This document shows, piece by piece, positions 38,139 through 47,625 of a stretch of DNA of 64,000 bases. Below the pieces are notes generated by a model. That model saw only the letters and a list, made by a program, of their open reading frames with translations. It did no database searches and was not told the origin of the DNA. The number at the start of each line of letters is the position of its first letter. Position 1 is the first letter of the stretch. The position numbers and the translations under genes are program-made. The DNA is from Hugonella massiliensis (GTDB taxonomy: Bacteria; Actinomycetota; Coriobacteriia; Coriobacteriales; Eggerthellaceae): NCBI GenBank assembly GCA_001486445.1, contig LN908986.1:1411895-1475894 (forward strand), given 5' to 3'.

Positions 38139-41100
38139 TTACTCCTCCCCGCCGATAAGGTCGTTGCCATTGTCGCTGTCTTTCAGATCGTCGCTGATGA
38201 GGCCGTCGAGCGCCGCGACCAGGCTGTCGAGAGCGCTGTCTTCGTCCTCTTCGGTCTTCTTGGCTTCGGCTTCCATGTTGTCGTAGATGTGCTTGCCAGC
38301 GCCTTCGGGTTCGTGGGTTTCCGACACGTCGAGCACTTCGTTGTTGTGGCCTTCGAGCTCGACGTTCAGGCACAGGGACTTCATTTCCTTGATGAGCACC
38401 TTGAACGATTCGGGCACTTCGGGGGCGGGCATGTTCTCGCCCTTGACGATGGCCTCGTAGGTCTTCACGCGACCCACGGTGTCGTCGGACTTGACCGTGA
38501 GGATTTCCTGCAGCACGTTCGACGCGCCGTAGGCGTAGAGGGCCCACACTTCCATCTCGCCGAAACGCTGGCCGCCGAACTGAGCTTTGCCGCCCAGGGG
38601 CTGCTGCGTGATGAGGCTGTAGGGGCCGGTCGAACGGGCATGGATCTTGTCGTCGACCATATGGCCCAGTTTCAGCATGTAGGGGTAGCCCACGGTGATC
38701 GGCTCGCGCAGGGGTTCGCCCGTGCGGCCGTCGTAGAGGGTGGTCTTGCCGAACTTGTTGAGCTGGGGCACGAATTCCTCGCGCGCATGCTCGCCGTACT
38801 TTTCCTTGGCCAGGTTGACCAGGTTGCGGTTGGTCTTCTGCAGAACGTCGGCGATTTCGTCTTCCGTCGCGCTATCGAAGACCGGGGTCGACACGAACAT
38901 GGGTCCGTGCACGGCCTTGTCGGAGTTGGGCTCTTCGTCCCAGCCCCACTTGGCGGCCCAGCCCAGGTGGCATTCGAGCAGCTGGCCAACGTTCATACGG
39001 GAAGGCACGCCCAGGGGGTTGAGCATGATGTCGACGGGGGTACCGTCTGCCAGGTAGGGCATGTCTTCAACGGGAAGCACGCGAGAGACGCAGCCCTTGT
39101 TGCCGTGACGGCCGGACATCTTGTCGCCCTGCTGCATCTTGCGCTTCTGGGCAACGTAGACGCGCACCTGTTCGTTGACGCCGGGAGCGAGTTCGTCGCC
39201 GGCTTCGCGGCTGAAGCGATGGATGCCGATCACGCGGCCGCCGGCGCCATGGGGCACCTTCAGGCTCGTGTCGCGGACTTCGCGGGCCTTTTCACCGAAG
39301 ATGGCACGCAGCAGGCGCTCTTCGGCAGTGAGCTCGGTTTCGCCCTTGGGGGTGACCTTGCCCACGAGCACGTCGCCCGGGTGCACTTCGGCGCCCACGC
39401 GGATCACGCCGTCGGCGTCGAGGTCGGTGGTCATTTCATCGGCCATGTTGGGGATTTCGCGGGTGATTTCTTCCGGCCCCAGCTTGGTGTCGCGCGCATC
39501 GATTTCGTATTCGGCGATGTTGATGCTCGTGAGAAGGTCTTCGGCCACGACGCGCTCGGAGATGATGATGGCGTCCTCGTAGTTGTAACCTTCCCAGGGC
39601 ATGTAGGCGACCAGGAGGTTCTGGCCCAGAGCGAGCTCGCCGCCGTCGCAGGACTGGCCGTCAGCGAGGACGTCGCCCTTCTCGACGCGGTCGCCCTTGC
39701 GGACGATCGGTTTGTGGTTGATGCAGTAGCCCTGGTTGGAGCGCTGGAACTTGGGCACCAGATACTCGTCGTACTCGCCGTCGTCGGTGAGGACGTTGAT
39801 GACCTCGCCGTCGACGTAGTCGATCACGCCGGCGTTCTGGGCGACGAGGATCTCGCCGGAGTCGACCGCGATCTGGTGTTCGATGCCGGTACCGACGAGC
39901 GGCGCGTGCGGGCGCAGCAGGGGCACGGCCTGACGCTGCATGTTCGAACCCATGAGGGCGCGGTGGGCGTCGTCGTGTTCCAGGAAGGGAATGAGCGAGG
40001 TGGCCACCGACACCATCTGGCGCGGGGACACGTCCATGTAGTCGACCATCGACACGGGCACTTCGGCAGGGTCGCCGAATTCGCCGTGGGAGTTCTTCGT
40101 ACGAGCGAGCACGCGGCGGGTTTCGACGAATTCGCCGTCGACCATGCGGCCGAGCACGCGGGTTTCGGGGTCGAAGGGCTCGTTGGCCTGGGCGATGACG
40201 TGGTTCTCTTCCTCATCGGCGGTGAGGTAGTCGATATCGTCGGTCACCTTGCCGTCGACGATGCGGCGGTAGGGGCTCTCGATGAAGCCGTAGGGGTTGA
40301 CGCGGGCGTAGCTCGCGAGCGAACCGATCAGGCCGATGTTGGGGCCTTCAGGCGTTTCGATCGGGCACATGCGGCCGTAGTGGGAGTTATGGACGTCGCG
40401 GACTTCGAAGCCTGCGCGCTCGCGCGACAGGCCGCCGGGGCCCAGGGCCGAAAGGCGGCGCTTGTGGGTGACGCCGGCGATGGGGTTCGACTGGTCCATG
40501 AACTGGGACAGCTGGGAGGAACCGAAGAATTCCTTGATCGATGCCACGATCGGGCGGATGTTGATGAGGCTCTGCGGCGTGATGTCGTCGGGCTCCTGAA
40601 CGCTCATGCGCTCGCGGACCACGCGCTCCATGCGCGACAGGCCGATGCGGAACTGGTTCTGAATGAGTTCGCCCACCGTACGGATGCGGCGGTTGCCGAA
40701 GTGGTCGATATCGTCGGTGACATAGCCTTCTTCACCGTCGTGCAGAGCCACGATATAGCGCATCGTGGCCACGATATCGTCCGTGGTCAGCGTGGAGGAA
40801 TCGTTTTCGGCGTCGAAGCCGAGCTTCTTGTTGATCTTGTAGCGGCCCACCTTGGCGAGGTTGTAGCGCTGCGGGTTGAAGAAGAGCCCGTCGAGCAGGG
40901 TACGCGCCGAGTCGATCGTGGGCGGTTCGCCCGGACGGAAACGCTTGTAGAGCTCGATGAGGGATTCGTCGCGCGTGGTGGCCGGGTCGCGGTCGAGAGT
41001 GCGCAGCACCATTTCCGACTCGCCCAGGCACTCCACCATTTCCTCGCGCGTTTCTGCCAGGCCCAGGGCGCGCAGCAGCAAGGTGGCCGGCTGCTTGCGC

Positions 41101-41669
41101 TTGCGGTCGATGCGGACCGAAAGGATGTCGCGCTTGTCGGTTTCGAACTCGAGCCAGGCGCCGCGGGAGGGAATGACCTTGGCGTTGTAGAGCGTCGCGT
41201 TGCTCGTCTTGTCGCGCTCGGAGCCGAAATAGACGCCGGGCGAACGCACAAGCTGGGAGACGACGACGCGCTCGGTGCCGTTGATGATGAAGGTGCCGCG
41301 CGGGGTCATGAGCGGGAAGTCGCCCATGAAGACGTCCTGCTCTTTGATCTCGCCGGTCTCGAGGTTCATGAAGCGCACTTCGGCGAACAGGGGGGCCTGG
41401 TAGGTCACGTCCTTCAGGCGGCATTCGTCGACCGTGTACTTCGGCTCGCCAAACTCATGCTTGCCGATTTCGACGCGCATGTTCTTGGTGTTGCTCTCGA
41501 TCGGGCAGATGTCCTGGAACGCCTCGTCGAGACCTTCATTCTGAAACCATTTGAAACTTTCCGTTTGAATGGCGATGAGGTTGGGGACGTCCATGACGGC
41601 CGGGATCTTCGCGAAGCTTCTGCGGCTCCTATAAAGGCTGGTGGGAGCGTTATTTTGTGCTTGCGCCAC
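38139..41669 (-). CDS. rpoB: RNA polymerase beta subunit
   Basis: A 1176-residue subunit that with beta' forms the catalytic cleft. The rifampicin-site region reads [17 protein letters not shown] and [20 protein letters not shown], with no evident resistance change by eye. The catalytic-region motifs GYNYEDAII and [10 protein letters not shown] and the C-terminal [20 protein letters not shown] are all intact. The GTG start at 41669 follows GGAGG nine bases upstream. The acidic C-terminal tail is longer than in E. coli. It shares a transcript with rpoC from the promoter at 41725-41753. Confidence 0.98.
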   Translation of the reverse strand: MAQAQNNAPTSLYRSRRSFAKIPAVMDVPNLIAIQTESFKWFQNEGLDEAFQDICPIESNTKNMRVEIGKHEFGEPKYTVDECRLKDVTYQAPLFAEVRFMNLETGEIKEQDVFMGDFPLMTPRGTFIINGTERVVVSQLVRSPGVYFGSERDKTSNATLYNAKVIPSRGAWLEFETDKRDILSVRIDRKRKQPATLLLRALGLAETREEMVECLGESEMVLRTLDRDPATTRDESLIELYKRFRPGEPPTIDSARTLLDGLFFNPQRYNLAKVGRYKINKKLGFDAENDSSTLTTDDIVATMRYIVALHDGEEGYVTDDIDHFGNRRIRTVGELIQNQFRIGLSRMERVVRERMSVQEPDDITPQSLINIRPIVASIKEFFGSSQLSQFMDQSNPIAGVTHKRRLSALGPGGLSRERAGFEVRDVHNSHYGRMCPIETPEGPNIGLIGSLASYARVNPYGFIESPYRRIVDGKVTDDIDYLTADEEENHVIAQANEPFDPETRVLGRMVDGEFVETRRVLARTKNSHGEFGDPAEVPVSMVDYMDVSPRQMVSVATSLIPFLEHDDAHRALMGSNMQRQAVPLLRPHAPLVGTGIEHQIAVDSGEILVAQNAGVIDYVDGEVINVLTDDGEYDEYLVPKFQRSNQGYCINHKPIVRKGDRVEKGDVLADGQSCDGGELALGQNLLVAYMPWEGYNYEDAIIISERVVAEDLLTSINIAEYEIDARDTKLGPEEITREIPNMADEMTTDLDADGVIRVGAEVHPGDVLVGKVTPKGETELTAEERLLRAIFGEKAREVRDTSLKVPHGAGGRVIGIHRFSREAGDELAPGVNEQVRVYVAQKRKMQQGDKMSGRHGNKGCVSRVLPVEDMPYLADGTPVDIMLNPLGVPSRMNVGQLLECHLGWAAKWGWDEEPNSDKAVHGPMFVSTPVFDSATEDEIADVLQKTNRNLVNLAKEKYGEHAREEFVPQLNKFGKTTLYDGRTGEPLREPITVGYPYMLKLGHMVDDKIHARSTGPYSLITQQPLGGKAQFGGQRFGEMEVWALYAYGASNVLQEILTVKSDDTVGRVKTYEAIVKGENMPAPEVPESFKVLIKEMKSLCLNVELEGHNNEVLDVSETHEPEGAGKHIYDNMEAEAKKTEEDEDSALDSLVAALDGLISDDLKDSDNGNDLIGGEE

Positions 41670-41724
41670 GGGGCTTTTCCTCCTTCAGAAAAATCCGTAC
41701 ATGTGCGAAAAGTCGCAATGTCCA

Positions 41725-41753
41725 AAGATACGTTCCTGTCAAGAGGAAGTCAA
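41725..41753 (-). promoter_or_regulatory. Promoter of rpoBC
   Basis: Minus strand TTGACT, 17 bases, TATCTT, ending about 55 bases before the rpoB start. A second TTGACA lies inside the spacer. Confidence 0.7.
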
Positions 41754-41886
41754 GAAATTTTTTTCTAAGCCGTGGATATCTGATGTGGTTTTGTGCTACA
41801 TGCGGGGTGAATCCGCGTGGTTTTCGGGGGTATTCGACGACGCTGACGAGCGGTCGCTACCTCCGTGCGCAGCCCTTCCCTACCCG

Positions 41887-42429
41887 TTACGCATGGCCGT
41901 CGCGCAGGGCCTTGAGCTTGGCCAGGGTGTCGGGGCTGATGCGTTCGGCCACCGTGTTCTTGCGCTTGACGCACGGGGCTTCGTCTTGGACGGTTTCCTC
42001 GTCGAGCAGCTGGGCCTCGCGCGAAAAGCCGTCGGCGCTCATGCGGTCGACGCCCAAGCCGAACACGGCATCCTGGATGCTCGCGTCGCTCGTGACCACC
42101 ATTACTTCCCGGTTGCGTTCGCGCGCATCATGCGAGAGCTTTTCGATCACGGTGTCGGCGGTGGTGCCGGCCGGCGAGAAGACCACGTTCACGCCGCCGA
42201 TGATTTCGGCTTCGCCCGTGGAATAGGGGTTGTCGGTGCCGTCGAAGACCACGTAGGCCGTGGCATAGTCGCGCCCCATGTAGGCGATCACATCGTTGAT
42301 GAGAACCTCGCGCGATTTGTTGAACCACTCGTCGGTCCAGTCGGGGTTCTCGCGCAGATAGCGATAGCGGCTCCCGCTGCGCAGGATGTTGTAGCCGTCG
42401 ACGATGAGGACTTTGTCGCGCGCCTTCAT
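41887..42429 (-). CDS. NYN-domain (YacP/Rae1-like) RNA endonuclease
   Basis: A 180-residue PIN/NYN-fold protein. KVLIVDGYNILRSG supplies the first conserved aspartate, YVVFDGTDNP the second acidic site, and MVVTSDASIQDAVFG the third. These match YacP/Rae1, a ribosome-dependent mRNA endonuclease in Bacillus. It lies seven bases after rlmB, an rRNA methyltransferase, and close upstream of rpoB; the rlmB-yacP pairing is widespread in Gram-positives and supports the family call. The start ATG at 42429 follows shortly after the rlmB stop. Confidence 0.88.
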   Translation of the reverse strand: MKARDKVLIVDGYNILRSGSRYRYLRENPDWTDEWFNKSREVLINDVIAYMGRDYATAYVVFDGTDNPYSTGEAEIIGGVNVVFSPAGTTADTVIEKLSHDARERNREVMVVTSDASIQDAVFGLGVDRMSADGFSREAQLLDEETVQDEAPCVKRKNTVAERISPDTLAKLKALRDGHA

Positions 42430-42436
42430 AGCGGAC

Positions 42437-43189
42437 TTACGCCCGTTCGTTCTGGCGAAGCCATTCGTACATGCAGGCCGTGGCCGACTGGGCCACGTTG
42501 AGCGAGGCGGTCTTGCCCATCTGGGGCAGGGCGACCAAGAAATCGCAGGTCTCTTGGGTGAGGCGGGCCAGCCCCTCGCCTTCGTTGCCCATGACGAGGA
42601 CGATCTTGCCCTTCAGGTTGGCATCCCAGATACTCTGATCGGCCTTTTCGCTCGCGCCGGCGACCCAGAAGCCCGCTTCCTTGCAACGCTCGAGCGCCTG
42701 CTTCAGGTTGGCCACCTGGGCGATGGGCATATTGGCCACGGCACCCGCCGAGCTCTTGTAGGTGGCGGCGGTCACCTGGGCCGACCGCTTGTTGGGGATC
42801 ACGACGCCGGCGGCGCCCACCACTTCGGCGCTGCGGACGATGGCGCCCAGATTGCCCGCGTCGGTGATGTGGTCGAGCGCCACGATGAGGGCGCGGCCGT
42901 CGGTGCGGGCGGCCTGAGCCTCGGCATGGGCCAGCACGTCGCCCATGCCCGCGTAGGGGAAAGGCTTTGCCTGGGCCGCGACGCCCTGATGGCTGCCGCG
43001 GGCGCTGATGCGGTCGAGGTCGGCCCGGCGCACCGTGCGCACGGGAACCTTCTGCGCCTTGGCCTTGCGCAGGATGTCGGAGATAAGGGCGTCGCGCTTC
43101 ACGTTGTCGGCGAGCAGCACGGCCTCGATGGGCACGTGCGTGCGCAGCGCTTCGATAACGGGGCGTTTTCCTTCGATGTATTCACTCAT
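42437..43189 (-). CDS. rlmB: 23S rRNA 2'-O-ribose guanosine methyltransferase (TrmH/RlmB family)
   Basis: A 250-residue SPOUT methyltransferase. A short N-terminal substrate-binding domain begins YIEGKRPVIEALRTHVPIEA. The trefoil-knot catalytic domain follows: ALDHITDAGNLGAIVRSAE (motif 1 with the catalytic arginine), VLVMGNEGEGL (motif 2) and PQMGKTASLNVAQSATACMYE (motif 3). The site G2251 is inferred from the family; other TrmH members methylate different nucleotides. It is divergent from the plus-strand phosphodiesterase gene and co-transcribed with the NYN gene. Confidence 0.93.
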   Translation of the reverse strand: MSEYIEGKRPVIEALRTHVPIEAVLLADNVKRDALISDILRKAKAQKVPVRTVRRADLDRISARGSHQGVAAQAKPFPYAGMGDVLAHAEAQAARTDGRALIVALDHITDAGNLGAIVRSAEVVGAAGVVIPNKRSAQVTAATYKSSAGAVANMPIAQVANLKQALERCKEAGFWVAGASEKADQSIWDANLKGKIVLVMGNEGEGLARLTQETCDFLVALPQMGKTASLNVAQSATACMYEWLRQNERA

Positions 43190-43244
43190 AATGACTGTAT
43201 TATGAAGCCGAAAATCGGACGTCGCACGCGAAAAGGGGAATTAC

Positions 43245-43688
43245 ATGAAAATCGGGATTGTGTCCGACCTGCACGGCAAGCTCCCCGGGGCCGCGGTCGA
43301 GGCCCTGCAGGGGGTCGACCGCATCATCTGCGCAGGCGACGTGGAACGCGAACCACTTCTGTGGGAGCTGCAGACGGTCGCACCCGTGATCTGCGTGATG
43401 GGCAACAACGATTACGGGCGCATCGACGCCCCCTTTTGGGCTTCGCCCACGATCGGAGGCGTGAAGTTCCTCATCGTGCACCGGCCCGAAGACGTGGGTG
43501 TGCCCGCCCCCGACGTGCAGGTGGTCGTCCACGGGCATACCCACATCCCGCGCAATCAGCGGATCGGGAATGTGCTCTACGTAAACCCCGGCAGCACCAC
43601 CCGCCCGCGCGGAGGCAGCGACCCGAGCATCGCAATCATGGAAATCGAAGACGGCGCCGTTGCCGACGTGCGCTTCGTTACGGTCTAG
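43245..43688 (+). CDS. YfcE/MJ0936-type metallophosphoesterase
   Basis: A 147-residue calcineurin-fold phosphodiesterase, one of the few plus-strand genes. Metal-binding motifs are intact: GIVSDLHGKLP (D-x-H), CAGDVE (GD), VMGNNDYGR (GNxD), IVHRPE (H) and VVHGHTHIPR (GHTH). The ATG follows AGGGGAAT. Substrates in this family range from cyclic nucleotides to generic phosphodiesters. It is a single gene, divergent from rlmB and convergent with mtnA. Confidence 0.92.
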   Translation: MKIGIVSDLHGKLPGAAVEALQGVDRIICAGDVEREPLLWELQTVAPVICVMGNNDYGRIDAPFWASPTIGGVKFLIVHRPEDVGVPAPDVQVVVHGHTHIPRNQRIGNVLYVNPGSTTRPRGGSDPSIAIMEIEDGAVADVRFVTV

Positions 43689-43712
43689 CGCCCCGCCGTG
43701 CTCCGCCGAGGG

Positions 43713-44756
43713 CTAGGCGAACAGGGCCCCGATGCTCTCGGTGAAGGGCGGGCGCAGGATGCCGCGCTCCGTTACGATTGCCGTGATGAGCTCGTGGTCG
43801 GTCACGTCGAAGGCCGGGTTGTAGCAGGTCACGCCTGCGGGCGCCATGGGGCGCTCGTAGAACATGGTCTTGATTTCGTTGGGATCGCGCAGCTCGATGG
43901 GAATGTCGTCGCCGGTCGCGCACGCCAAATCGAGCGTCGACGACGGGCACATCACATAGAAGGGCACGCCATAGTGGCGGGCGATGATAGCCAGCCCGCT
44001 CGTCCCGATCTTGTTGGCCGCATCGCCGTTGGCCGCCACCCGGTCGCAGCCCACGAAGCAGGCCTGCACCCAACCCTGCTTCATCACGATGCTCGCCATG
44101 TTGTCGCAGATCAGCGTCACATCGACCCCCGCGCGGTCGAGCTCGTAGCTCGTGAGGCGCGCCCCCTGCAGAAGCGGCCGCGTTTCGTCGGCGTAGACGT
44201 GGAAGCTCATGCCGCGCTCGTGACCCAGAAGCATGGGGCCGAGCGCCGTGCCGTAGGCACTCGTGGCCAGCGGGCCCGCATTGCAGTGGGTGATGAGCCC
44301 CCAGCCGTCCTCGATGAGGGACAGGCCCAATTCGGCCATGCGCTTACAGGTGCGCACGTCTTCGTCCTGCACGGCGCGCGCTTCGGTCACAAGGGCCGCT
44401 TCGATCGCCGGGCGACCTTCGCCCGCATGCGCGTCGAGCACGCCCATCATCCGGCGCAGAGCCCACGAAAGGTTCACCGCGGTTGGGCGGCTCGCGTTCA
44501 GGTAGTCGGCCATCTGCTGCATATGGGTGCGGAACTCCTCGCCCGTGCCCATCGGCGCGCGCTTGGCGAGCATGGCGAAGGCCGCCGCGGCGAAGATGCC
44601 GATCGCCGGCGCCCCGCGCACGGCCAGGCGGGCAATCGCGTCATAGCAGGCTTCGGCCGTGGTGAGGTCGAGATAGACCTCGTCGTTGGGCAGCCGCGTC
44701 TGGTCGAGGATGCGCACCGACATTCCGTCGGCCGCGAGTTTCACGTTATCGCACAT
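43713..44756 (-). CDS. mtnA: Methylthioribose-1-phosphate isomerase (eIF2B-like)
   Basis: A 347-residue enzyme of the eIF2B/MtnA family that converts methylthioribose 1-phosphate to the ribulose form in methionine salvage. It shows [15 protein letters not shown] (phosphate loop), [28 protein letters not shown] with the catalytic cysteine, and [19 protein letters not shown] with the catalytic aspartate. The ATG at 44756 follows GGAAGGAAC. The last 11 bases of the preceding FAD gene overlap its start. Other salvage genes are not in the window, so it may instead act in a DHAP or ribose-1-P shunt, as reported for some MtnA proteins. Confidence 0.92.
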   Translation of the reverse strand: MCDNVKLAADGMSVRILDQTRLPNDEVYLDLTTAEACYDAIARLAVRGAPAIGIFAAAAFAMLAKRAPMGTGEEFRTHMQQMADYLNASRPTAVNLSWALRRMMGVLDAHAGEGRPAIEAALVTEARAVQDEDVRTCKRMAELGLSLIEDGWGLITHCNAGPLATSAYGTALGPMLLGHERGMSFHVYADETRPLLQGARLTSYELDRAGVDVTLICDNMASIVMKQGWVQACFVGCDRVAANGDAANKIGTSGLAIIARHYGVPFYVMCPSSTLDLACATGDDIPIELRDPNEIKTMFYERPMAPAGVTCYNPAFDVTDHELITAIVTERGILRPPFTESIGALFA

Positions 44757-46173
44757 GGGCAGTTCCTTCCGTTGCCACACCCGCTAGTTCCTTCCCCATA
44801 AGATAGCCCATGACCGAACTCATCATGAGGCCGCGCGTCCACCCGCTCGAATCGCCCAGGCAGTGCAGGCCGTGCAGGCTCGTGGCGAAACGGGCGTCCA
44901 TCTTCACGCGGTTGCTGTAGAACTTCAACTCGGGCGAGTAAAGCAGGGTCTCGCGCGCGGCAAAGCCGGGGATGGCCTTATCGACCGCGAACATGAAGTT
45001 GAGAATGTTGGTCATCGCGCGGTAGGGCATGGCGGCCGTGATGTCGCCCGCCACCGCGTCGGGCAGGGTAGGCCGCACGTTGGCGTGCGAAAGTTCCTTG
45101 GGCCAGGTGCGCTTGCCGTCGACGATATCGCCCAGGCGCTGGACGAGAATATGTCCCGCGCCGAGCATGTTGGTGAGCCTGCCCACCAACTGGGCGTAGG
45201 CGATGGGCTCGTCGAAGGGCTCGCGGAAGTTCTGCGAGCAGAGGATGGCCAGATTGGTGTTGGACGACTTGCGCTCCTTGTAGGAGTGGCCGTTGACCAC
45301 CGCCAGGCCGCCGTCGTAGTTTTCCTGCGACACGAAGCCGCCCGGATTCTGGCAGAAGGTGCGCACCTTGTTTTTGTAGGGCAAGGGATAGCCGATGAGC
45401 TTGCTCTCGTAGAGCACGTTGTTCACCGTTTCCATGATTTCGTTGCGCACTTCCACGCGCACGCCGATGTCGACCGGGCCCGCTTCGTGCGCGATGCCGT
45501 GTTCGCGGCAGAGCTGGTCGAACCAGCCGGCACCGCGCCGCCCGCAGGCGACGATCGTGTGGTCGGCGCGCATTTCGACGGTCTCCCCGCCCTGCACGAA
45601 GACGGCCCCCTTGCAGGCGTCGCCCTCGATGACAAGCTGCCGGCAGGTGGCCGAAAACCGCAGGTCGACGCCCGCATCGACCAGATAACGCTCGATGCGG
45701 GCGTAAATTTCCTGAGCGCGTTCGGTGCCCAGATGGCGGATGGGACAATCGACCAGCTGCAGGCCCGCTTCAATCGCCCGGCGGCGGATTTGGGCCACCG
45801 CGTCTTTATCGCCCACCCCCTCGACATGGGTGTCGGCCCCGAACTTCAGATAGAGGCCGTCGACGCGGTCGATCGTGCGCTCCACCAGGTCGGCCCCTAC
45901 CAGGTCGGGCAGGTCGCCGCCCACCTCATGCGAAAGCGACAGCTTGCCGTCGGAAAAGGCGCCCGCCCCCGAAAAGCCCGTCGTGATGCGGCAGGGGTCG
46001 CAGTTCACGCAGCGGCCCGTTTCGGCCTTGGGGCAATGACGCCGCTCGATTGGCAGCCCGCGGTCGATGAGGACGATATGGCGCGCGTCGCCCTCTTCGA
46101 GCAGCGATAAGGCCGTGAAGATACCGGCCGGGCCGGCCCCTATGATGCAGATGTCAGCGTGTTCGAGCTTCAC
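44746..46173 (-). CDS. FAD-dependent oxidoreductase (uncharacterised FAD dehydrogenase family)
   Basis: A 475-residue flavoprotein. A Rossmann FAD site is present ([20 protein letters not shown]). The family block [20 protein letters not shown], with closely spaced cysteines, and [15 protein letters not shown] follow. The C-terminus has the second FAD contact [16 protein letters not shown]. This matches the widespread YhiN-like/'FAD dehydrogenase' group, whose reaction is unknown. The cysteine cluster might bind a metal or act in thiol chemistry; that is inference. It overlaps mtnA by 11 bases, so the two are coupled. Confidence 0.85.
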   Translation of the reverse strand: MKLEHADICIIGAGPAGIFTALSLLEEGDARHIVLIDRGLPIERRHCPKAETGRCVNCDPCRITTGFSGAGAFSDGKLSLSHEVGGDLPDLVGADLVERTIDRVDGLYLKFGADTHVEGVGDKDAVAQIRRRAIEAGLQLVDCPIRHLGTERAQEIYARIERYLVDAGVDLRFSATCRQLVIEGDACKGAVFVQGGETVEMRADHTIVACGRRGAGWFDQLCREHGIAHEAGPVDIGVRVEVRNEIMETVNNVLYESKLIGYPLPYKNKVRTFCQNPGGFVSQENYDGGLAVVNGHSYKERKSSNTNLAILCSQNFREPFDEPIAYAQLVGRLTNMLGAGHILVQRLGDIVDGKRTWPKELSHANVRPTLPDAVAGDITAAMPYRAMTNILNFMFAVDKAIPGFAARETLLYSPELKFYSNRVKMDARFATSLHGLHCLGDSSGWTRGLMMSSVMGYLMGKELAGVATEGTAHVR

Positions 46174-46191
46174 GTGACCCCCTTACGCAAA

Positions 46192-46221
46192 GCACGCGCA
46201 CCCCGAAAAGGGTGCGCGTGC
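46192..46221 (-). terminator. Terminator hairpin after the universal stress protein gene
   Basis: Perfect 12-base arms GCACGCGCACCC/GGGTGCGCGTGC around a six-base loop. Only a short T-run follows on the minus strand. Confidence 0.65.
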
Positions 46222-46245
46222 GCACAGATTCGTGTGACTGCCGGG

Positions 46246-46710
46246 CTACTTGACGATGAGCACCGGGATATCGACCGAACGCAGCACCGCGTAGCTCACC
46301 GAGCCGAGCGCGCCGCGCAGGGCACCCAAGCCGCGGTTGCCCATGACGATCAGGTCGAACTCGCCAGACTTGGCGAAGCCGACGATTTCATCATGCGGCT
46401 TGCCCGAGGTGACGCGATAGACGACGTCTTTGAAATCACCCACAATGCCCTTCGTATTCTCGATGAGCGCGTCTTTCTGCTGGGCGTAGAAGGTGCGCTG
46501 CATGGTAAGGGTGTCCGCTTCGGAAAAACGGGCGACGCCGGCCATCTGGGCGGCGGCTTCGAAGGTCGGGTCGTCGAAATCGGGAAGCTCGGCGACGTAG
46601 AGCACGGTCACCTTGCCACCTTCGGTTTCGCGCGCCATTTCGACGGCGGTCTTCAGGGCGGTCTTCGCATGGTCGGATTTGTCATACGGAACAAGGATGT
46701 TGCGATACAT
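46246..46710 (-). CDS. Universal stress protein (UspA family)
   Basis: A 154-residue cytoplasmic protein with the alpha/beta Usp fold. MYRNILVPYDKSDHAKTALK opens the domain. The ATP-binding loop near the C-terminus is complete (MGNRGLGALRGALGSVSYAV, the G-2x-G-9x-G-S/T pattern), so this is an ATP-binding type. Usp proteins aid survival during stress or starvation by unclear means. It is a single gene with a strong hairpin after it. Confidence 0.93.
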   Translation of the reverse strand: MYRNILVPYDKSDHAKTALKTAVEMARETEGGKVTVLYVAELPDFDDPTFEAAAQMAGVARFSEADTLTMQRTFYAQQKDALIENTKGIVGDFKDVVYRVTSGKPHDEIVGFAKSGEFDLIVMGNRGLGALRGALGSVSYAVLRSVDIPVLIVK

Positions 46711-46814
46711 CTGAAACCCCTAACTATCGGCTGGGCATGATTTCACTGTAGCACAAAACCGCAGACGAACGCCGTGTTTCCGCCTGCGCAACCGCCGACG
46801 GGACCACGGGGCCC

Positions 46815-47300
46815 CTACTTGGAAGCGATGAAGTCGTCGACCTCTCCGGGCTCGATGCCAAGGACCACCGAAAAGATATCGCGGATGTGGTCCTGGGCGT
46901 TGCGCAGAATGCTCGAGTCGCTCGACGTGCTGCGCTTGCCGATTTCGGTCACCTTCTGCTTATGAAGGGCAAACGTCTTTTCCAACACGAGCAGCTCGAG
47001 CATAGAGCCCTGATCGATGACGTGGCGGGCGTGGGCGCGACGGGCGTCGTTGTCTTTGATCCAGGAAAGGGTGGCGTCTTTGGCCCCCTCGATCGCGTCG
47101 AGCACGGCCTGCTTTTCGGGCAGGGGGCGCATGCGGCCCACCAGATGCTCGTTGTCGACCGGCACGAGGAATTTCGTATGGCGTTTGTGCACGGAGCTGA
47201 GCGAATAGTACGCGCCCGTATCGCGTTCTTCGATTTCGTCGATACGGCAGACGCCGTTCGAGCCGTACAGAATGACATCATCACGTGCAAACTGAGCCAT
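46815..47300 (-). CDS. CarD/CdnL-family RNA polymerase-binding regulator
   Basis: A 161-residue protein. The N-terminal Tudor-like RNA-polymerase interaction domain is visible: FARDDVILYGSNGVCRIDEI, YYSLSSVHKRHTKFLVPVDN. An alpha-helical C-terminal part follows. CarD and CdnL proteins bind the RpoB lobe and stabilise open promoter complexes, particularly at rRNA promoters in Actinobacteria. The start at 47300 has a GGAG ribosome site; the in-frame extension to 47339 is not conserved in style. The conserved tryptophan that CarD uses to wedge the bubble is not obvious, so this may be a divergent paralogue. Confidence 0.82.
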   Translation of the reverse strand: MAQFARDDVILYGSNGVCRIDEIEERDTGAYYSLSSVHKRHTKFLVPVDNEHLVGRMRPLPEKQAVLDAIEGAKDATLSWIKDNDARRAHARHVIDQGSMLELLVLEKTFALHKQKVTEIGKRSTSSDSSILRNAQDHIRDIFSVVLGIEPGEVDDFIASK

Positions 47301-47461
47301 GCAATCATCTCCTGACCATAGTTTACTTCCTTTTTGCACGGAGATAATAGTTTTACGCTTCGGAAGGCCACTTTTTTCGTGATAACGGCCGCAAATGCAC
47401 TATATTGCAAAGTTTACTCTGCGTGCCCGCTCCCATTCGCACGGTCGCACCCGCTTGCATA

Positions 47462-47493
47462 TAAAGAAAGCCGGGGCGTTTCCGCTCCCGGCT
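47462..47493 (-). terminator. Rho-independent terminator after tRNA-Val
   Basis: Stem AGCCGGG/CCCGGCT with an eleven-base loop, then TTCTTTAT on the minus strand. Confidence 0.8.
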
Positions 47494-47505
47494 CTGCAGG
47501 TGAAA

Positions 47506-47580
47506 TGGTGGGCGATGCAGGGTTCGAACCTGCGACCTACTGCTTGTAAGGCAGCCGCGCTCCCGCTGCGCCAATCGCCC
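47506..47580 (-). tRNA. tRNA-Val (anticodon TAC)
   Basis: A 75-nt cloverleaf with an encoded CCA. Acceptor GGGCGAT/ATCGCCC is perfect. The anticodon arm GCTGC-CTTACAA-GCAGT gives TAC. The T arm is CGCAGGTTCGAACCCTGC. Confidence 0.96.
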
Positions 47581-47625
47581 AAACGTTGGTCTATCTTGCC
47601 ACACCCGTGGCGAGGGTGCAAGACG

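Noticed and set aside
47341-47505. Possible small gene between the CarD-like gene and tRNA-Val
   Set aside because: The only frames cross the tRNA or its terminator hairpin.
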